Source: Oscillospiraceae bacterium
GTDB taxonomy: Bacteria > Bacillota > Clostridia > Oscillospirales > Oscillospiraceae
NCBI GenBank assembly: GCA_902778115.1
Contig: CACYWG010000002.1
Location: 62,001-126,000, forward strand
Direction: 5' to 3'
Length of the DNA: 64,000 nt
The translations under genes were made by a program, and so were the position numbers. This document shows, one piece after another, positions 40,651-48,504 of this stretch; position 1 is the stretch's first letter, and every line of letters starts with the position of its first letter. The notes below the pieces were generated by a model. The model was not told where the DNA came from. It searched no databases and saw nothing but the letters and a program-made list of their open reading frames with translations.

Positions 40651-41382
40651 ATGCCCAGATTTTTCATTGCCGGCACCAATCTGGCCGGAGGCATGGCCGT
40701 TCTGCGCGGACGGGACGCCGAGCACGTGCGCGTGCTGCGCCTGCGCCCGGGCGAAGAGCTGACGATCTGCGACGGAGAGGGCACGGATTACAGGTGCCGC
40801 CTGGTCTCCTCCGACAAGGAACAGGCGGAGGCCGAGGTGCTGGAGGTTCGCCGCTGCCCGGCCGAGCCGAGCGTGGCCGTCACGGTGCTCTGCGGCCTGC
40901 CCAAGGGCGACAAGACCGACTATATCATCCAGAAATGCGTCGAGGCCGGCGCCTCCGAAATCGGCTTTTTCCTCACCGGCCGCTGCGTGGCGCGCCCGGA
41001 GAATCCGGAAAAGAAGATCGAGCGCTGGCAGCGCATCGCCGAGGAGGCTGCCAAGCAGTCCGGCCGCGGCATCATCCCGCAGGTGAAGTGGGCGGGCGAC
41101 CTGGCCGGCGCGCTGGATATCGCGGTGAAGAAGGATCTGGCGCTGTTCCTCTACGAGACCGGCGAGCGCGAAGCGCTCGATCAGGTGCTGGAGGCCAACA
41201 AGGAGATCAAGACCGCCGCGCTGCTGACCGGACCGGAGGGCGGTTTTGCCGAGTTTGAGGCGAAGCTCGCCAAGATCGCGGGGCTGCATGTCTGCTCGAT
41301 GGGCGAGCGCATCCTGCGCTGCGAGACGGCCCCGGTCGTCGCCGTCACGGCGCTGATGTACGCTACGGGGAATCTGTCATAA
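40651..41382 (+). CDS. rsmE: 16S rRNA m3U1498 methyltransferase RsmE
   Basis: 243 residues, the usual length. The N-terminal PUA-like part (MPRFFIAG..HVRVLRLRPGEELTICDGEG) precedes a SPOUT methyltransferase domain with LLTGPEGGFAEFE and the C-terminal GERILRCETAPVVAVTALM knot. It methylates U1498 of 16S rRNA (N3). GGAGGGAG precedes the ATG. The commonly adjacent prmA is absent; the gene stands alone between promoter and terminator. Confidence 0.95.
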   Translation: MPRFFIAGTNLAGGMAVLRGRDAEHVRVLRLRPGEELTICDGEGTDYRCRLVSSDKEQAEAEVLEVRRCPAEPSVAVTVLCGLPKGDKTDYIIQKCVEAGASEIGFFLTGRCVARPENPEKKIERWQRIAEEAAKQSGRGIIPQVKWAGDLAGALDIAVKKDLALFLYETGEREALDQVLEANKEIKTAALLTGPEGGFAEFEAKLAKIAGLHVCSMGERILRCETAPVVAVTALMYATGNLS

Positions 41383-41385
41383 ACA

Positions 41386-41422
41386 TAAAAGAGCTCGCCT
41401 CTGCTGAGGGCGAGCTCTTTTA
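41386..41422. terminator. bidirectional terminator
   Basis: 14-bp stem (41386-41399/41409-41422) with flanking A and T bases, between the convergent rsmE and GNAT genes. Confidence 0.85.
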
Positions 41423-41947
41423 CTGCCGGAAACGGACGGTTTCGACGACCTCGATCGTCTCTCCGTTTCGCTCGATAACATGCGAGAAAAGCGTACGGAA
41501 GCCGAGCTTCCGGTGCAGCGCGGCCGAGGCTTCGTTGAAGGAAAAATAGCCGCTGTTGACAAAGTCGATCCCATCGGAGCGGAATAACTCGTCCAGCACC
41601 GCCGCCAGAGCCTCCGTCATCAGGCCCTGCCTCCGCCAATCCCGATGCAGCGAAAAGGACAGCGACACGCCGCGCTTCCCGCGCAGCTCCTCCCTCTCGC
41701 ACAGCGGCGGATTCAGCTCGCCGGCGCAGACATGGCCGACGACGTGTCCCGATTCCTTCAGCACCAGCGCCGTCACGCCCGGGTTTTCCAGCCGCCACTG
41801 AAAATCGCCGCGGAAATCTTCCTCGCAGGTGAACGGTCGGTAGCCCAGCATGCGCCACATCTCCGGGTCGTTGAAATCGTCCCGATAATCCTCATAATCG
41901 CGCTCTTCATAAGGCCGCAGCAGCAGCCGTTTCGTTTCAATAAGCAT
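41420..41947 (-). CDS. GNAT N-acetyltransferase (RimJ/RimL-like)
   Basis: 175 residues. It opens MLIETKRLLLRPYEERDYED, as in RimJ/RimL-type GNATs, with an acetyl-CoA loop DWRRQGLMTEA and NEASAALHRKLGF near the C-terminus. The substrate is unknown (protein N-terminus or small amine). The start at 41947 follows GGGGAG with 6-base spacing; an upstream in-frame ATG is not supported by a binding site. A 159-bp inverted-repeat element lies directly upstream. Confidence 0.88.
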   Translation of the reverse strand: MLIETKRLLLRPYEERDYEDYRDDFNDPEMWRMLGYRPFTCEEDFRGDFQWRLENPGVTALVLKESGHVVGHVCAGELNPPLCEREELRGKRGVSLSFSLHRDWRRQGLMTEALAAVLDELFRSDGIDFVNSGYFSFNEASAALHRKLGFRTLFSHVIERNGETIEVVETVRFRQ

Positions 41948-41961
41948 AAGTCTCTCCCCGG

Positions 41962-42120
41962 GGAAGGCGGATGAATTATCCAAAGAGCGATTTGCCAGAA
42001 TTTTCTCGTCGCAGGGAAGTCAAGAAATCGAAGGAATACTTTGTGTATTTCGAGATTTCGAGACGAAGCTGCGGCGTGAAAAGGCCGCAAAGCGCCGAAG
42101 GGATAATTCATCCGCCTTCC
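41962..42120. mobile_element. MITE-like element with perfect 20-bp terminal inverted repeats
   Basis: Left end 41962-41981 and right end 42101-42120 are exact 20-bp inverted repeats. The 119-bp interior contains further dyads, including an imperfect hairpin around 42031-42060 (gaaatcgaaggaatac against gtatttcgagatttc). The element sits between the GNAT gene and rpmE. A 72-codon frame crosses it but has no ribosome binding site, so I do not call a gene. No transposase is present; target duplications were not recognised. Confidence 0.6.
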
Positions 42121-42131
42121 TCTTATAAAGC

Positions 42132-42165
42132 CGAAACCGCGAAGCAGGGCTGCTTCGCGGTTTCG
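42132..42165 (-). terminator. hairpin after rpmE
   Basis: Perfect 15-bp stem (42132-42146/42151-42165) with a 4-base loop, 17 bp after the rpmE stop on the minus strand. The T-rich tail is short. Confidence 0.65.
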
Positions 42166-42181
42166 ACGTTCCGTCTATCTA

Positions 42182-42382
42182 TTACTTGATGCCGTACTTC
42201 TTGTTGAACTTATCCACGCGGCCGCTGGTGTCGACCAGCTTCTGCTTGCCGGTGTAGAAGGGGTGGCACTTGGAGCAGATTTCAACGGTGATGTTCTGCT
42301 TGGTGGAGCCGGTCTCGATCACGGCGCCGCAGGCGCAGCGGATGGTGGTCGGCTGATAATTGGGATGGATTCCTGCCTTCAT
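42182..42382 (-). CDS. rpmE: 50S ribosomal protein L31 (zinc form)
   Basis: 66 residues starting [20 protein letters not shown], with the CxxC pairs CACG and CSKC that bind zinc in the C+ form of L31, and the conserved [12 protein letters not shown] component of the large ribosomal subunit. GAGGAGA precedes the ATG. The zinc-free paralogue is not in this window. No Zur box was recognised. Confidence 0.97.
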   Translation of the reverse strand: MKAGIHPNYQPTTIRCACGAVIETGSTKQNITVEICSKCHPFYTGKQKLVDTSGRVDKFNKKYGIK

Positions 42383-42450
42383 TGTTTGTTTCTCCTCATC
42401 TAAGGCTGCCTTGATTGTGCCGGCGGGCATAGTTACAAGGCGCAGAGAGA

Positions 42451-42479
42451 ATCATAACACAGCCGCCGCATTCTGGCAA
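42451..42479 (-). promoter_or_regulatory. promoter for rpmE
   Basis: Minus strand: -35 TTGCCA (42474-42479), 17-bp spacer, -10 TATGAT (42451-42456). Confidence 0.65.
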
Positions 42480-42506
42480 GTCTTTTTTTGAAAAAGTTCT
42501 GTTTTA

Positions 42507-42542
42507 CCAAAAAACGGCCTCTGTCGTCCGACAGAGGCCGTT
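42507..42542 (-). terminator. terminator after the parvulin gene
   Basis: Perfect 14-bp stem (42513-42526/42529-42542) followed on the minus strand by a T-run, just after the stop of the foldase gene. Confidence 0.85.
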
Positions 42543-42556
42543 GCCTTTACTTTGGT

Positions 42557-44212
42557 TCAGCCCTCGGTCTTGGCGGGCTCTTCCGTCGCCTCGGGTGCGG
42601 CGGGCTCTTCCGTTGCCTCGGGTGCGGGGGTGGCGATCGGCGCCGTCACAGGATCCACCAGCGCTTCCTCGGCGCCGGGGGTCGCGCTGAGCGCGATGCT
42701 CGTCAGCCACTCCTCGACGGCCTTCTGGGTCAGGGAGTTGGTCGCCAGCAGCTTGCTGTAGATCTCGCCCTCGCCCACGTAGTACATCACGTGGTAGCCG
42801 GCATACTGGCCGTTCGTGCCGTAGACGATGCCGGTGTCGCCGCTCTTGCGGCCTTCGGCAAAGCAGAAGTCGTTGAAGGCCTCGACCATCTGGCCCTTGG
42901 CCACGTTCTCGTACAGGCCGCCGTTGGCCTTGGAACCCTCGTCCATGGAGTACTGCTCAGCCAGAGCGGCAAAGCTCTCCTCGGTCTTGTCGCCGGCCTC
43001 ATACTCGGCCAGGATACGCTCGGCCTCGGCCTTGGCCTCCGCCAGCGCTTCCTCACTCCAGGTGCCGTCCTCGCCGGCCTCGGCCTGGATCAGGATGTGC
43101 CGCACGTTCACGGTGGGGTAATTGGCGTCCTTGTGGTCCAGGAAGAGCACAACGTACTGGTCGCTGCCGTCCTCGATCCGGGTAACGTCGCCGGCCTGGC
43201 GGGCGGCGTCCTTCAGCCAGTCGGCATAGCTGGCGCTGATGTAGCCGCCGTTCATGTCGTCGTTGCGGGTGGCGCTGCCGCCGAGCTCAGACTTGATGTA
43301 GCCGTTGAAGCGGTCGTAGAGATCCTCCACGTCGTCGCCGTCCTGATAGGAGGCGATGATCGCGTCGGCCTCCGCCTTCGCCTCGGCGATGGCGGTCTCC
43401 GTGGGCTCCTCGCCCTCGGCCGCCTGCGCCAGCACGCGGTAGTAGGCGTAGCTGTAGGTGTCATAGTTGCCGTTGAAGGAGGCGTACTCCTCGTCGATCT
43501 GCTCGTCCGTGAAGCTGAGGCTCTCCTGGTAGGCGGTGTAGGCCTTGTTGGCCAGGGCAGAATCCTGCTCCAAGCTGCGGATCATGTCCAGCGTGATGCC
43601 TTTGCCGAGGTTCATCTCCAGGAACTGGTCCACGCTGGGGAAGTTATAGGTCTTCGCATAGGTCTCAAAGCTGGAGATGTTCTGCTCGACCTGTGCCTTG
43701 TCCTCATCGCTGAGCGTGATGTTGTTGTCACGGGCATAGCCCAGCATCGCCTGGATCTGACCCAGCTGGGTGTACACACCGTCGAGGAAATAATCGCGCC
43801 AGCTGGCATAGTTCTTGCCCTCGACCTGGGGGCCGTTATAGGCGATGGAGCCGAGGCCTCTGGGGCCGTTGCTGGTGTCCAGGCCGAAGAGCGCCGCATA
43901 GTAGCTGCTGGCAAAGCTCTGGTACTGGTTGATATACAGATAGCTGACCTCCGCAGGGCTGTAGCTTCTGTCGCCGACCGTGACGGCGGTGCCCTCGGTT
44001 ATGCGGCGAAGCTCCTGTTTGTCCTTGATTGCGGGGATCACATTCAGCAGGATCGCAGCCACAACGATCAAAGCCACAAACGCGATGCAGAGCGTGATTG
44101 TGCGCTTTTCCTTCGCTTTCTTCTCATCCCGCTCCTTCTGAGCGGTCTGCTTTTTGTAGGTGCCGGCCTCGATCTCGGCCTGGCGGTTTTTTCTCTTGGT
44201 CGATGCGCTCAT
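42557..44212 (-). CDS. membrane-anchored parvulin-type peptidyl-prolyl isomerase
   Basis: 551 residues. A basic cytoplasmic N-terminus is followed by one membrane helix (about 40-60), a SurA-N-like helical chaperone region (about 150-260), a parvulin rotamase domain (about 350-480; NVRHILIQAEAG, GSKANGGLYENV, MVEAFNDFCF, YHVMYYVG) and a tail of Pro/Glu/Ala/Thr repeats. It probably folds exported proteins at the membrane, like PrsA but anchored by a helix instead of lipid. There are two ATGs; AAAGGA overlaps the upstream one (44221) but is 8 bases from 44212, so I use 44212. Confidence 0.9.
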   Translation of the reverse strand: MSASTKRKNRQAEIEAGTYKKQTAQKERDEKKAKEKRTITLCIAFVALIVVAAILLNVIPAIKDKQELRRITEGTAVTVGDRSYSPAEVSYLYINQYQSFASSYYAALFGLDTSNGPRGLGSIAYNGPQVEGKNYASWRDYFLDGVYTQLGQIQAMLGYARDNNITLSDEDKAQVEQNISSFETYAKTYNFPSVDQFLEMNLGKGITLDMIRSLEQDSALANKAYTAYQESLSFTDEQIDEEYASFNGNYDTYSYAYYRVLAQAAEGEEPTETAIAEAKAEADAIIASYQDGDDVEDLYDRFNGYIKSELGGSATRNDDMNGGYISASYADWLKDAARQAGDVTRIEDGSDQYVVLFLDHKDANYPTVNVRHILIQAEAGEDGTWSEEALAEAKAEAERILAEYEAGDKTEESFAALAEQYSMDEGSKANGGLYENVAKGQMVEAFNDFCFAEGRKSGDTGIVYGTNGQYAGYHVMYYVGEGEIYSKLLATNSLTQKAVEEWLTSIALSATPGAEEALVDPVTAPIATPAPEATEEPAAPEATEEPAKTEG

Positions 44213-44278
44213 TGCTTTCATCCTTTTTTTCCGTTGTTCTCATGGCCGCCCGCCGCATGGCGACAGAACGACTGATAC

Positions 44279-44307
44279 ATTATAGCGCAAAGCGCCTGAC
44301 GATTCAA
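44279..44307 (-). promoter_or_regulatory. promoter for the parvulin gene
   Basis: Minus strand: -35 TTGAAT (44302-44307), 17-bp spacer, perfect -10 TATAAT (44279-44284). Confidence 0.75.
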
Positions 44308-44395
44308 GATGCCCCACCGCAAAAAGTTTCCCGTTTTTTCGACTCCGCCGCCGTGCTATGCTGATGCGCAGCAGGTAAAAAAGGAGGAATGCGCC

Positions 44396-45229
44396 ATGAA
44401 AAAGCCGGGACGCGCTCTGCGGCGGGCCCTGCTGCTGGTGCTGACCGCGGCGGCGCTGAGCGCCGACAGCCGCTGGCATCTGCAGCTGACCGAGTATTCG
44501 CTGCGCTTTCGCACGCTGCCGCCGGCGCTGGACGGCTACCGGATCGTGCTGCTCAGCGACCTGCACGGTGCGCGCTTCGGGCCGGAAAACCGAAGGCTGG
44601 CCGAGGCCGTCCTTGCGCAGCAGCCGGATCTGATCGCGCTGACCGGGGACTTTGCGGAAAGCCTCGAACAGCTGGACGCGACGGACGAGCTGCTGCGGCA
44701 GCTGCAGGGCGCGGCGCCCATCGCCTGGGTCAGCGGCAATCACGACTGGGCGGGAGGCGCGCTGCCCGCACTGCGGCGGCTGCTGGATCAGTACGGCGTG
44801 CTGCGCATGGAAAACCGCTATTTTCCCCTGCCCTGGAACGGTGCGCGCCTGATCCTGGCCGGCGTGGAGGATCCGAACGGCCCGGCGGACATGATCCGCC
44901 CGGACGAGCTGGCCGCCAAACTGCGGAGCGAATACCCGGAGGACTTCGTGCTGTGGCTTGCGCACCGCAACAGCTGGCTGCGGGATGACCCGGATCTGCC
45001 GGTGGACCTGATCCTCTGCGGCCATGCGCACGGCGGCGTGATCCGGCTGCCCTTTGTCGGCGGCCTGATCGGCACCGACCGGCGGCTCGGCGCTGACTAT
45101 GAAAGCGGCGTTTATCACGGTGAGCGCTTTCTCATGCTGGTCTCCCGTGGGCTTGGCAGCTCCTCCCCGATCCCGCGTCTGTTCAACCGCCCGGAAATTG
45201 CGGTGATTACCCTGCATAGCAGCCGCTGA
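44396..45229 (+). CDS. membrane-associated metallophosphoesterase (YkuE/YaeI-like)
   Basis: 277 residues. An N-terminal hydrophobic segment (about 8-24) probably directs export. Calcineurin-like motifs follow: LLSDLHGARFG, LTGDFAE, SGNHDWAG and CGHAHGGVIRLP. This set is typical of YkuE/YaeI-like phosphodiesterases that act on lipid-linked substrates (UDP-diacylglucosamine hydrolase activity is known for YaeI relatives). AAGGAGGAA precedes the ATG. The substrate is not inferable from context. Confidence 0.88.
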   Translation: MKKPGRALRRALLLVLTAAALSADSRWHLQLTEYSLRFRTLPPALDGYRIVLLSDLHGARFGPENRRLAEAVLAQQPDLIALTGDFAESLEQLDATDELLRQLQGAAPIAWVSGNHDWAGGALPALRRLLDQYGVLRMENRYFPLPWNGARLILAGVEDPNGPADMIRPDELAAKLRSEYPEDFVLWLAHRNSWLRDDPDLPVDLILCGHAHGGVIRLPFVGGLIGTDRRLGADYESGVYHGERFLMLVSRGLGSSSPIPRLFNRPEIAVITLHSSR

Positions 45230-45270
45230 CGGCGCATAGAATGAGTATATGCTGACATGGAGGGAGTAAA

Positions 45271-45333
45271 ATGGAAAACGATGTCGACGACCTGATCTTC
45301 GGGGACTCGGACCCCGGTCCCAGTACGCGATAA
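45271..45333 (+). CDS. candidate 20-residue micropeptide
   Basis: A short ORF encodes 20 residues, beginning MENDVDDLIF and ending GPSTR, with a strong GGAGGG 6 bases before its ATG. It is very acidic, with no hydrophobic segment. It ends at the edge of a terminator stem shared with the convergent DUF1858 gene. It could be a real micropeptide, a leader peptide, or the remnant of a larger gene. Confidence 0.4.
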   Translation: MENDVDDLIFGDSDPGPSTR

Positions 45334-45365
45334 AATGAGCTCCCCGGTGAAAACCGGGGAGCTCA
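45331..45365 (-). terminator. terminator after the DUF1858 gene
   Basis: Perfect 13-bp stem (about 45336-45348/45353-45365) with a GAAA loop on the plus strand. On the minus strand it is followed by a T-run. Confidence 0.8.
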
Positions 45366-45380
45366 ACTTATTGCAAAATC

Positions 45381-45584
45381 TTACTGCACGTTCGCCTGGT
45401 GCTCGTGAATGGCCGCCAGCACGGCGTCCGCATCCAGCCCGTGAACGGCGCAGGCCTCTTCCAGCGACTCGCCGATCGAAGAGGGGCAGCCCACGCAGTG
45501 CATGCCGCACTGCATCAGCACATAGGCGATGCCCATGTCGCTCTCCAGCATTTCGCCGATGAGGGTTTCCTTCGTGATCTCCAT
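45381..45584 (-). CDS. DUF1858 redox-disulfide domain protein
   Basis: 67 residues forming one DUF1858 domain (hybrid-cluster-protein-associated disulfide domain). It has CGMHCVGCPSSIGESLEEAC near the middle, with the conserved CxGC. Such small proteins may carry a redox disulfide or bind a metal. AAAGGAGA precedes the ATG. No hybrid cluster protein gene is adjacent. Confidence 0.92.
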   Translation of the reverse strand: MEITKETLIGEMLESDMGIAYVLMQCGMHCVGCPSSIGESLEEACAVHGLDADAVLAAIHEHQANVQ

Positions 45585-45695
45585 AGGTTCTCCTTTCCGC
45601 TCCGCGGGAGCTTATCTATTCCCCAGTATTATAACAGTATTAGTCAAAAAAACAAGCGGCCTGAACAAAAAACTTTTTATGAACGGCTTTTTGTC

Positions 45696-45724
45696 TTGAA
45701 AAAACCTGTCCTGCGTGGTAGAGT
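45696..45724 (+). promoter_or_regulatory. promoter for pta
   Basis: -35 TTGAAA (45696-45701), 17-bp spacer, -10 TAGAGT (45719-45724). A moderate match. Confidence 0.5.
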
Positions 45725-45784
45725 AAATCTGTTGGGAATCCCTATGTTTTTACGAAACCAAGATATATACAGGAGGAACAGAGC

Positions 45785-46783
45785 ATGTTTGAGAATCTGA
45801 TCGACATTCTGAAAGCGCATCCCCGCAAGATCGTTTACACCGAAGGCCATGACGCCCGCATCCTGGAGTCTGCGGCCCGCCTGAAAAAGGACGGCTTCCT
45901 GACACCCGTGCTGGTCGGCAATGTGGAAGAGGTCAAGGCCGCTGCCGCGAAGGGCGGCTTCGACATCGAGGGCCTGGAGATCCTGGATCCCGCGACCTAC
46001 GACAAGATGGACGAGATGGTCGAGACCATGGTCGCCCTGCGCAAGGGCAAGATGACCGCCGAGGAATGCCGCGCGGCGCTCGCCAAGGGCAACTACTTCG
46101 GCACGATGCTGGTGAAGATGGGCGTGGCTGACGCGCTGCTGGGCGGCGCAACCTACTCCACGGCCGACACCGTTCGCCCCGCGCTGCAGCTGGTAAAGAC
46201 CCGCAAGGGCGCCAACCTCGTCTCCTCCTGCTTCATTCTGGTCCGCGGCGACGAGATGATCTGCATGGGCGACTGCGCGATCAACATCGCCTATGAGGAC
46301 CGCAAGGACAAGGAAGGCAACGTCGTCCTCTCCGCTGCGCAGCAGCTGGCCGAGGTCGCCATCGCCACCGCCGGCACCGCCAAGGTCTTCGGCATGGATC
46401 CGAAGGTCGCCATGCTGAGCTACTCCACCAAGGGCAGCGGCAAGGGTGTCAACGTCGATCTGGTCCGCAATGCCACCGCCATCGCCAAGGAGATGGCTCC
46501 CGAGCTTGCCATCGACGGCGAGATGCAGTTTGACGCGGCCGTCTCCCCTGTCGTCGGCCAGCTCAAGTTCCCCGGCAGCCCGGTCGCCGGCTATGCCAAC
46601 ACCTTCATCTTTCCGGAGATCCAGTCCGGCAACATCGGCTATAAGATCGCCCAGCGTCTGGGCGGCTTCGCGGCCTACGGCCCCATCCTGCAGGGCCTGA
46701 ACGCCCCGATCAACGACCTCAGCCGCGGCTGCGACGCCGAGGAAGTCTATCAGATGTCCATCATCACCGCCGCGCTGGCGTAA
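45785..46783 (+). CDS. pta: phosphate acetyltransferase
   Basis: 332 residues, the normal length of stand-alone Pta. Conserved stretches include GGATYSTADTVRPALQ, SSCFILV, GDCAINI, MLSYSTKGSG and FPEIQSGNIGYKIAQRLGG. It interconverts acetyl-CoA and acetyl phosphate, the first step of acetate fermentation. AGGAGGAA precedes the ATG. The usual partner ackA is not adjacent in this window. Confidence 0.96.
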   Translation: MFENLIDILKAHPRKIVYTEGHDARILESAARLKKDGFLTPVLVGNVEEVKAAAAKGGFDIEGLEILDPATYDKMDEMVETMVALRKGKMTAEECRAALAKGNYFGTMLVKMGVADALLGGATYSTADTVRPALQLVKTRKGANLVSSCFILVRGDEMICMGDCAINIAYEDRKDKEGNVVLSAAQQLAEVAIATAGTAKVFGMDPKVAMLSYSTKGSGKGVNVDLVRNATAIAKEMAPELAIDGEMQFDAAVSPVVGQLKFPGSPVAGYANTFIFPEIQSGNIGYKIAQRLGGFAAYGPILQGLNAPINDLSRGCDAEEVYQMSIITAALA

Positions 46784-46823
46784 TCAACGAAAACCCGCTT
46801 TGCTGGGCTTTTGCAGTCTGAAC

Positions 46824-46858
46824 GGGGCTGTGGCGAAAGCCACAGCCCCCTGCTTTTA
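46824..46858 (+). terminator. terminator after pta
   Basis: Perfect 10-bp stem (46824-46833/46840-46849) followed by a short T-run (to 46857). It lies only about 7 bp before the start of the next gene, so that gene's leader includes or follows the terminator. Confidence 0.75.
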
Positions 46859-46863
46859 TCATC

Positions 46864-47907
46864 ATGCGTAAACTGTTACTGATCATTCTTATGCTCCTCC
46901 TGCTCGCTGGCTGCGCGGCGAAGACGCCAGCGCCTTCGCCCGCGCCGACGGAAGCGCCCGCCGCCGCGGAGCCGGAGCCGTCCGTCTCCGTACTGGTGCC
47001 GCAGGGCTATTCCGCGGCCGACACGGCGGCCATGAGCGCCTATATGAGCGCCAACCGCTGCCTGATCGCCGGTCAGCGGCTCTACGGGCTCGACTACGAC
47101 GCGGAGCTCCGCCCGGTGCTGGCCTCCTACATCCTGCGCGGCGGCCAGCCGCGGTCCTTCCGCATCCTCTGCGAGGACTGCGTACCGGAATATCTGGCGC
47201 AGGAAGGCAAATACCTGTACTTCATCAACGGCGGCCGCCTGCAGCGGCTGGCAATGAACGGCCATTCGCCGGAGACCCTGCTGGAAGGGCCGATCCAAAG
47301 CCTGCAGATTTTTGACGGCGCGCTCTATTACACCGACGGCGATGGGCGTTACTGCCGCGCCGCGCTCGACGGGACGGGCGGCGAGACGCTGATCGAAGGC
47401 CCCTGCGGCTATGCCTGGGCCATGCCCGAGGGCGTGCTCTACCAGAGCGAAAGTGAGGGCAACTGCCTGCATCTGCGGCTCTGGGACGGTACCGACCGGC
47501 AGCTGACCGCCGCGGCCTCCTATGCGCCGCTGCGCATCGGCAATACCGTCTGGTACTCCCAGCGCGACAGCGAGGGCAGCGTTCTCGGCTCCGTCGAACT
47601 CACGGACGGCACGGTCACGCGCTGGGAAACGCAGGATCTGCGCGGCACGGCCGAGCTGATCCCTTCCGGGGACGACTGGCTGCTGCGCGTTTTTCTCGCC
47701 GGGGACGGCTGGAAGCAGCAGCTGCTGCGCCCGGGCGAAACGGAGGGCGAGGCCTGCGCCTACAGCGGCTACCGGCTCTGCGATTTTGTCGGCGAAGCCT
47801 GCCGCGTCGATGCGGCCTACGATCCCGACGGGCGGCTCAGATGCTTTGTGCTGGTCAATGAGGCCGGCGGCGAGCTGCGCTATTTCGGCGGCAAGGTCTT
47901 GGATTGA
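46864..47907 (+). CDS. DUF5050-like beta-propeller lipoprotein
   Basis: 347 residues. The lipoprotein signal ends LLLLAGC (Cys about 17), followed by a Pro/Ala tether and repeats of about 40 residues with YFINGGRLQRL, YYTDGDGRYCRAALDG, VLYQSESEGNCLHLRLWDG and VWYSQRDSEG. This is the pattern of DUF5050 propeller proteins. It probably binds a ligand or cell-wall component outside the cell. No Shine-Dalgarno sequence is visible between the pta terminator and the ATG, which is unusual here. tadA follows 10 bp downstream. Confidence 0.78.
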   Translation: MRKLLLIILMLLLLAGCAAKTPAPSPAPTEAPAAAEPEPSVSVLVPQGYSAADTAAMSAYMSANRCLIAGQRLYGLDYDAELRPVLASYILRGGQPRSFRILCEDCVPEYLAQEGKYLYFINGGRLQRLAMNGHSPETLLEGPIQSLQIFDGALYYTDGDGRYCRAALDGTGGETLIEGPCGYAWAMPEGVLYQSESEGNCLHLRLWDGTDRQLTAAASYAPLRIGNTVWYSQRDSEGSVLGSVELTDGTVTRWETQDLRGTAELIPSGDDWLLRVFLAGDGWKQQLLRPGETEGEACAYSGYRLCDFVGEACRVDAAYDPDGRLRCFVLVNEAGGELRYFGGKVLD

Positions 47908-47917
47908 GGAAGTGCCC

Positions 47918-48424
47918 ATGGAACACGAAGCATATATGAACTTGGCTCTGGCGCTGGCCCGCGAGGCCGCCGCAGCCGGTGAAGTCCCGGTGGGCTGCGT
48001 GATCGTCGGGCCCGACGGGGACGTTATCGGCCGCGGGCGCAACCGGCGGGAAGAAACCCCTGACGCGACCGCCCACGCCGAAATCGAGGCCATCCGCGAG
48101 GCCTGTGCCGCCTTGGGCGGCTGGCGGCTCGAGGACTGCCGCCTCTATGTGACGCTGGAGCCCTGCCCGATGTGCGCCGGGGCGATCATCAACGCCCGCG
48201 TGCCCGCGGTCTACTACGGCGCGCGCGAGGCGCAGAGCGGCGCCTGCGGCAGCGTGATCGACCTGTTTTTCGAGCGCTTCGGCCACCAGCCGACCGTCTC
48301 CGCCGGGCTCTGCGGCGAGGCCTGTGCCGGGCTGCTGAAAGACTTTTTTGAAGAGAAAAGAAAAGGCCCCCTTTCGAAAAAGGGGGCTGTCGGCAAGCCG
48401 ACTGAGGGTTTCCCCACGATGTGA
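47918..48424 (+). CDS. tadA: tRNA adenosine(34) deaminase TadA
   Basis: 168 residues. Deaminase motifs: TAHAEIEA (zinc His and catalytic Glu) and EPCPMCAGAI (zinc Cys pair). It converts A34 to inosine in tRNA-Arg(ACG). The ATG follows GAGGA. The natural enzyme seems to end near residue 150 (FFEEKRKG); the last about 18 residues are encoded by the flanking dyad repeat element, which also provides the stop codon. Confidence 0.95.
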   Translation: MEHEAYMNLALALAREAAAAGEVPVGCVIVGPDGDVIGRGRNRREETPDATAHAEIEAIREACAALGGWRLEDCRLYVTLEPCPMCAGAIINARVPAVYYGAREAQSGACGSVIDLFFERFGHQPTVSAGLCGEACAGLLKDFFEEKRKGPLSKKGAVGKPTEGFPTM

Positions 48425-48497
48425 GCAATAGAAACCCTCCGTCGTCCGGCTCACGGGAAATCGCCGGACGCCACCTCCCTTCTGCGGAAGGGAGGCT
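48362..48497. repeat. dyad element A (overlaps the tadA 3' end)
   Basis: Intergenic multi-hairpin element: a stem at about 48367-48386 (ccccc...ggggg), gtcggcaagccgac, a gagggtttc/gaaaccctc pair, cgtccggc/gccggacg, and a final stem 48474-48481/48488-48495. The layout matches the other three elements at 50,533, 57,219 and 60,686. Such dyad elements are common between genes of Oscillospiraceae. Confidence 0.7.
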
Positions 48498-48504
48498 TTT
48501 TTAT
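48474..48504 (+). terminator. terminator of tadA formed by element A
   Basis: 8-bp stem (48474-48481/48488-48495) followed by a T-run (48497-48502), made by the right end of the dyad element. Confidence 0.75.

Noticed and set aside
41971..42189. A 72-codon frame across the inverted-repeat element.
   Set aside because: No ribosome binding site and it follows the repeat sequence, so it is not called as a gene.
42488..44275. A 595-codon plus-strand frame opposite the parvulin gene.
   Set aside because: Antisense to a gene with clear rotamase motifs, and Leu/Val/Gly/Arg-rich composition typical of a shadow.
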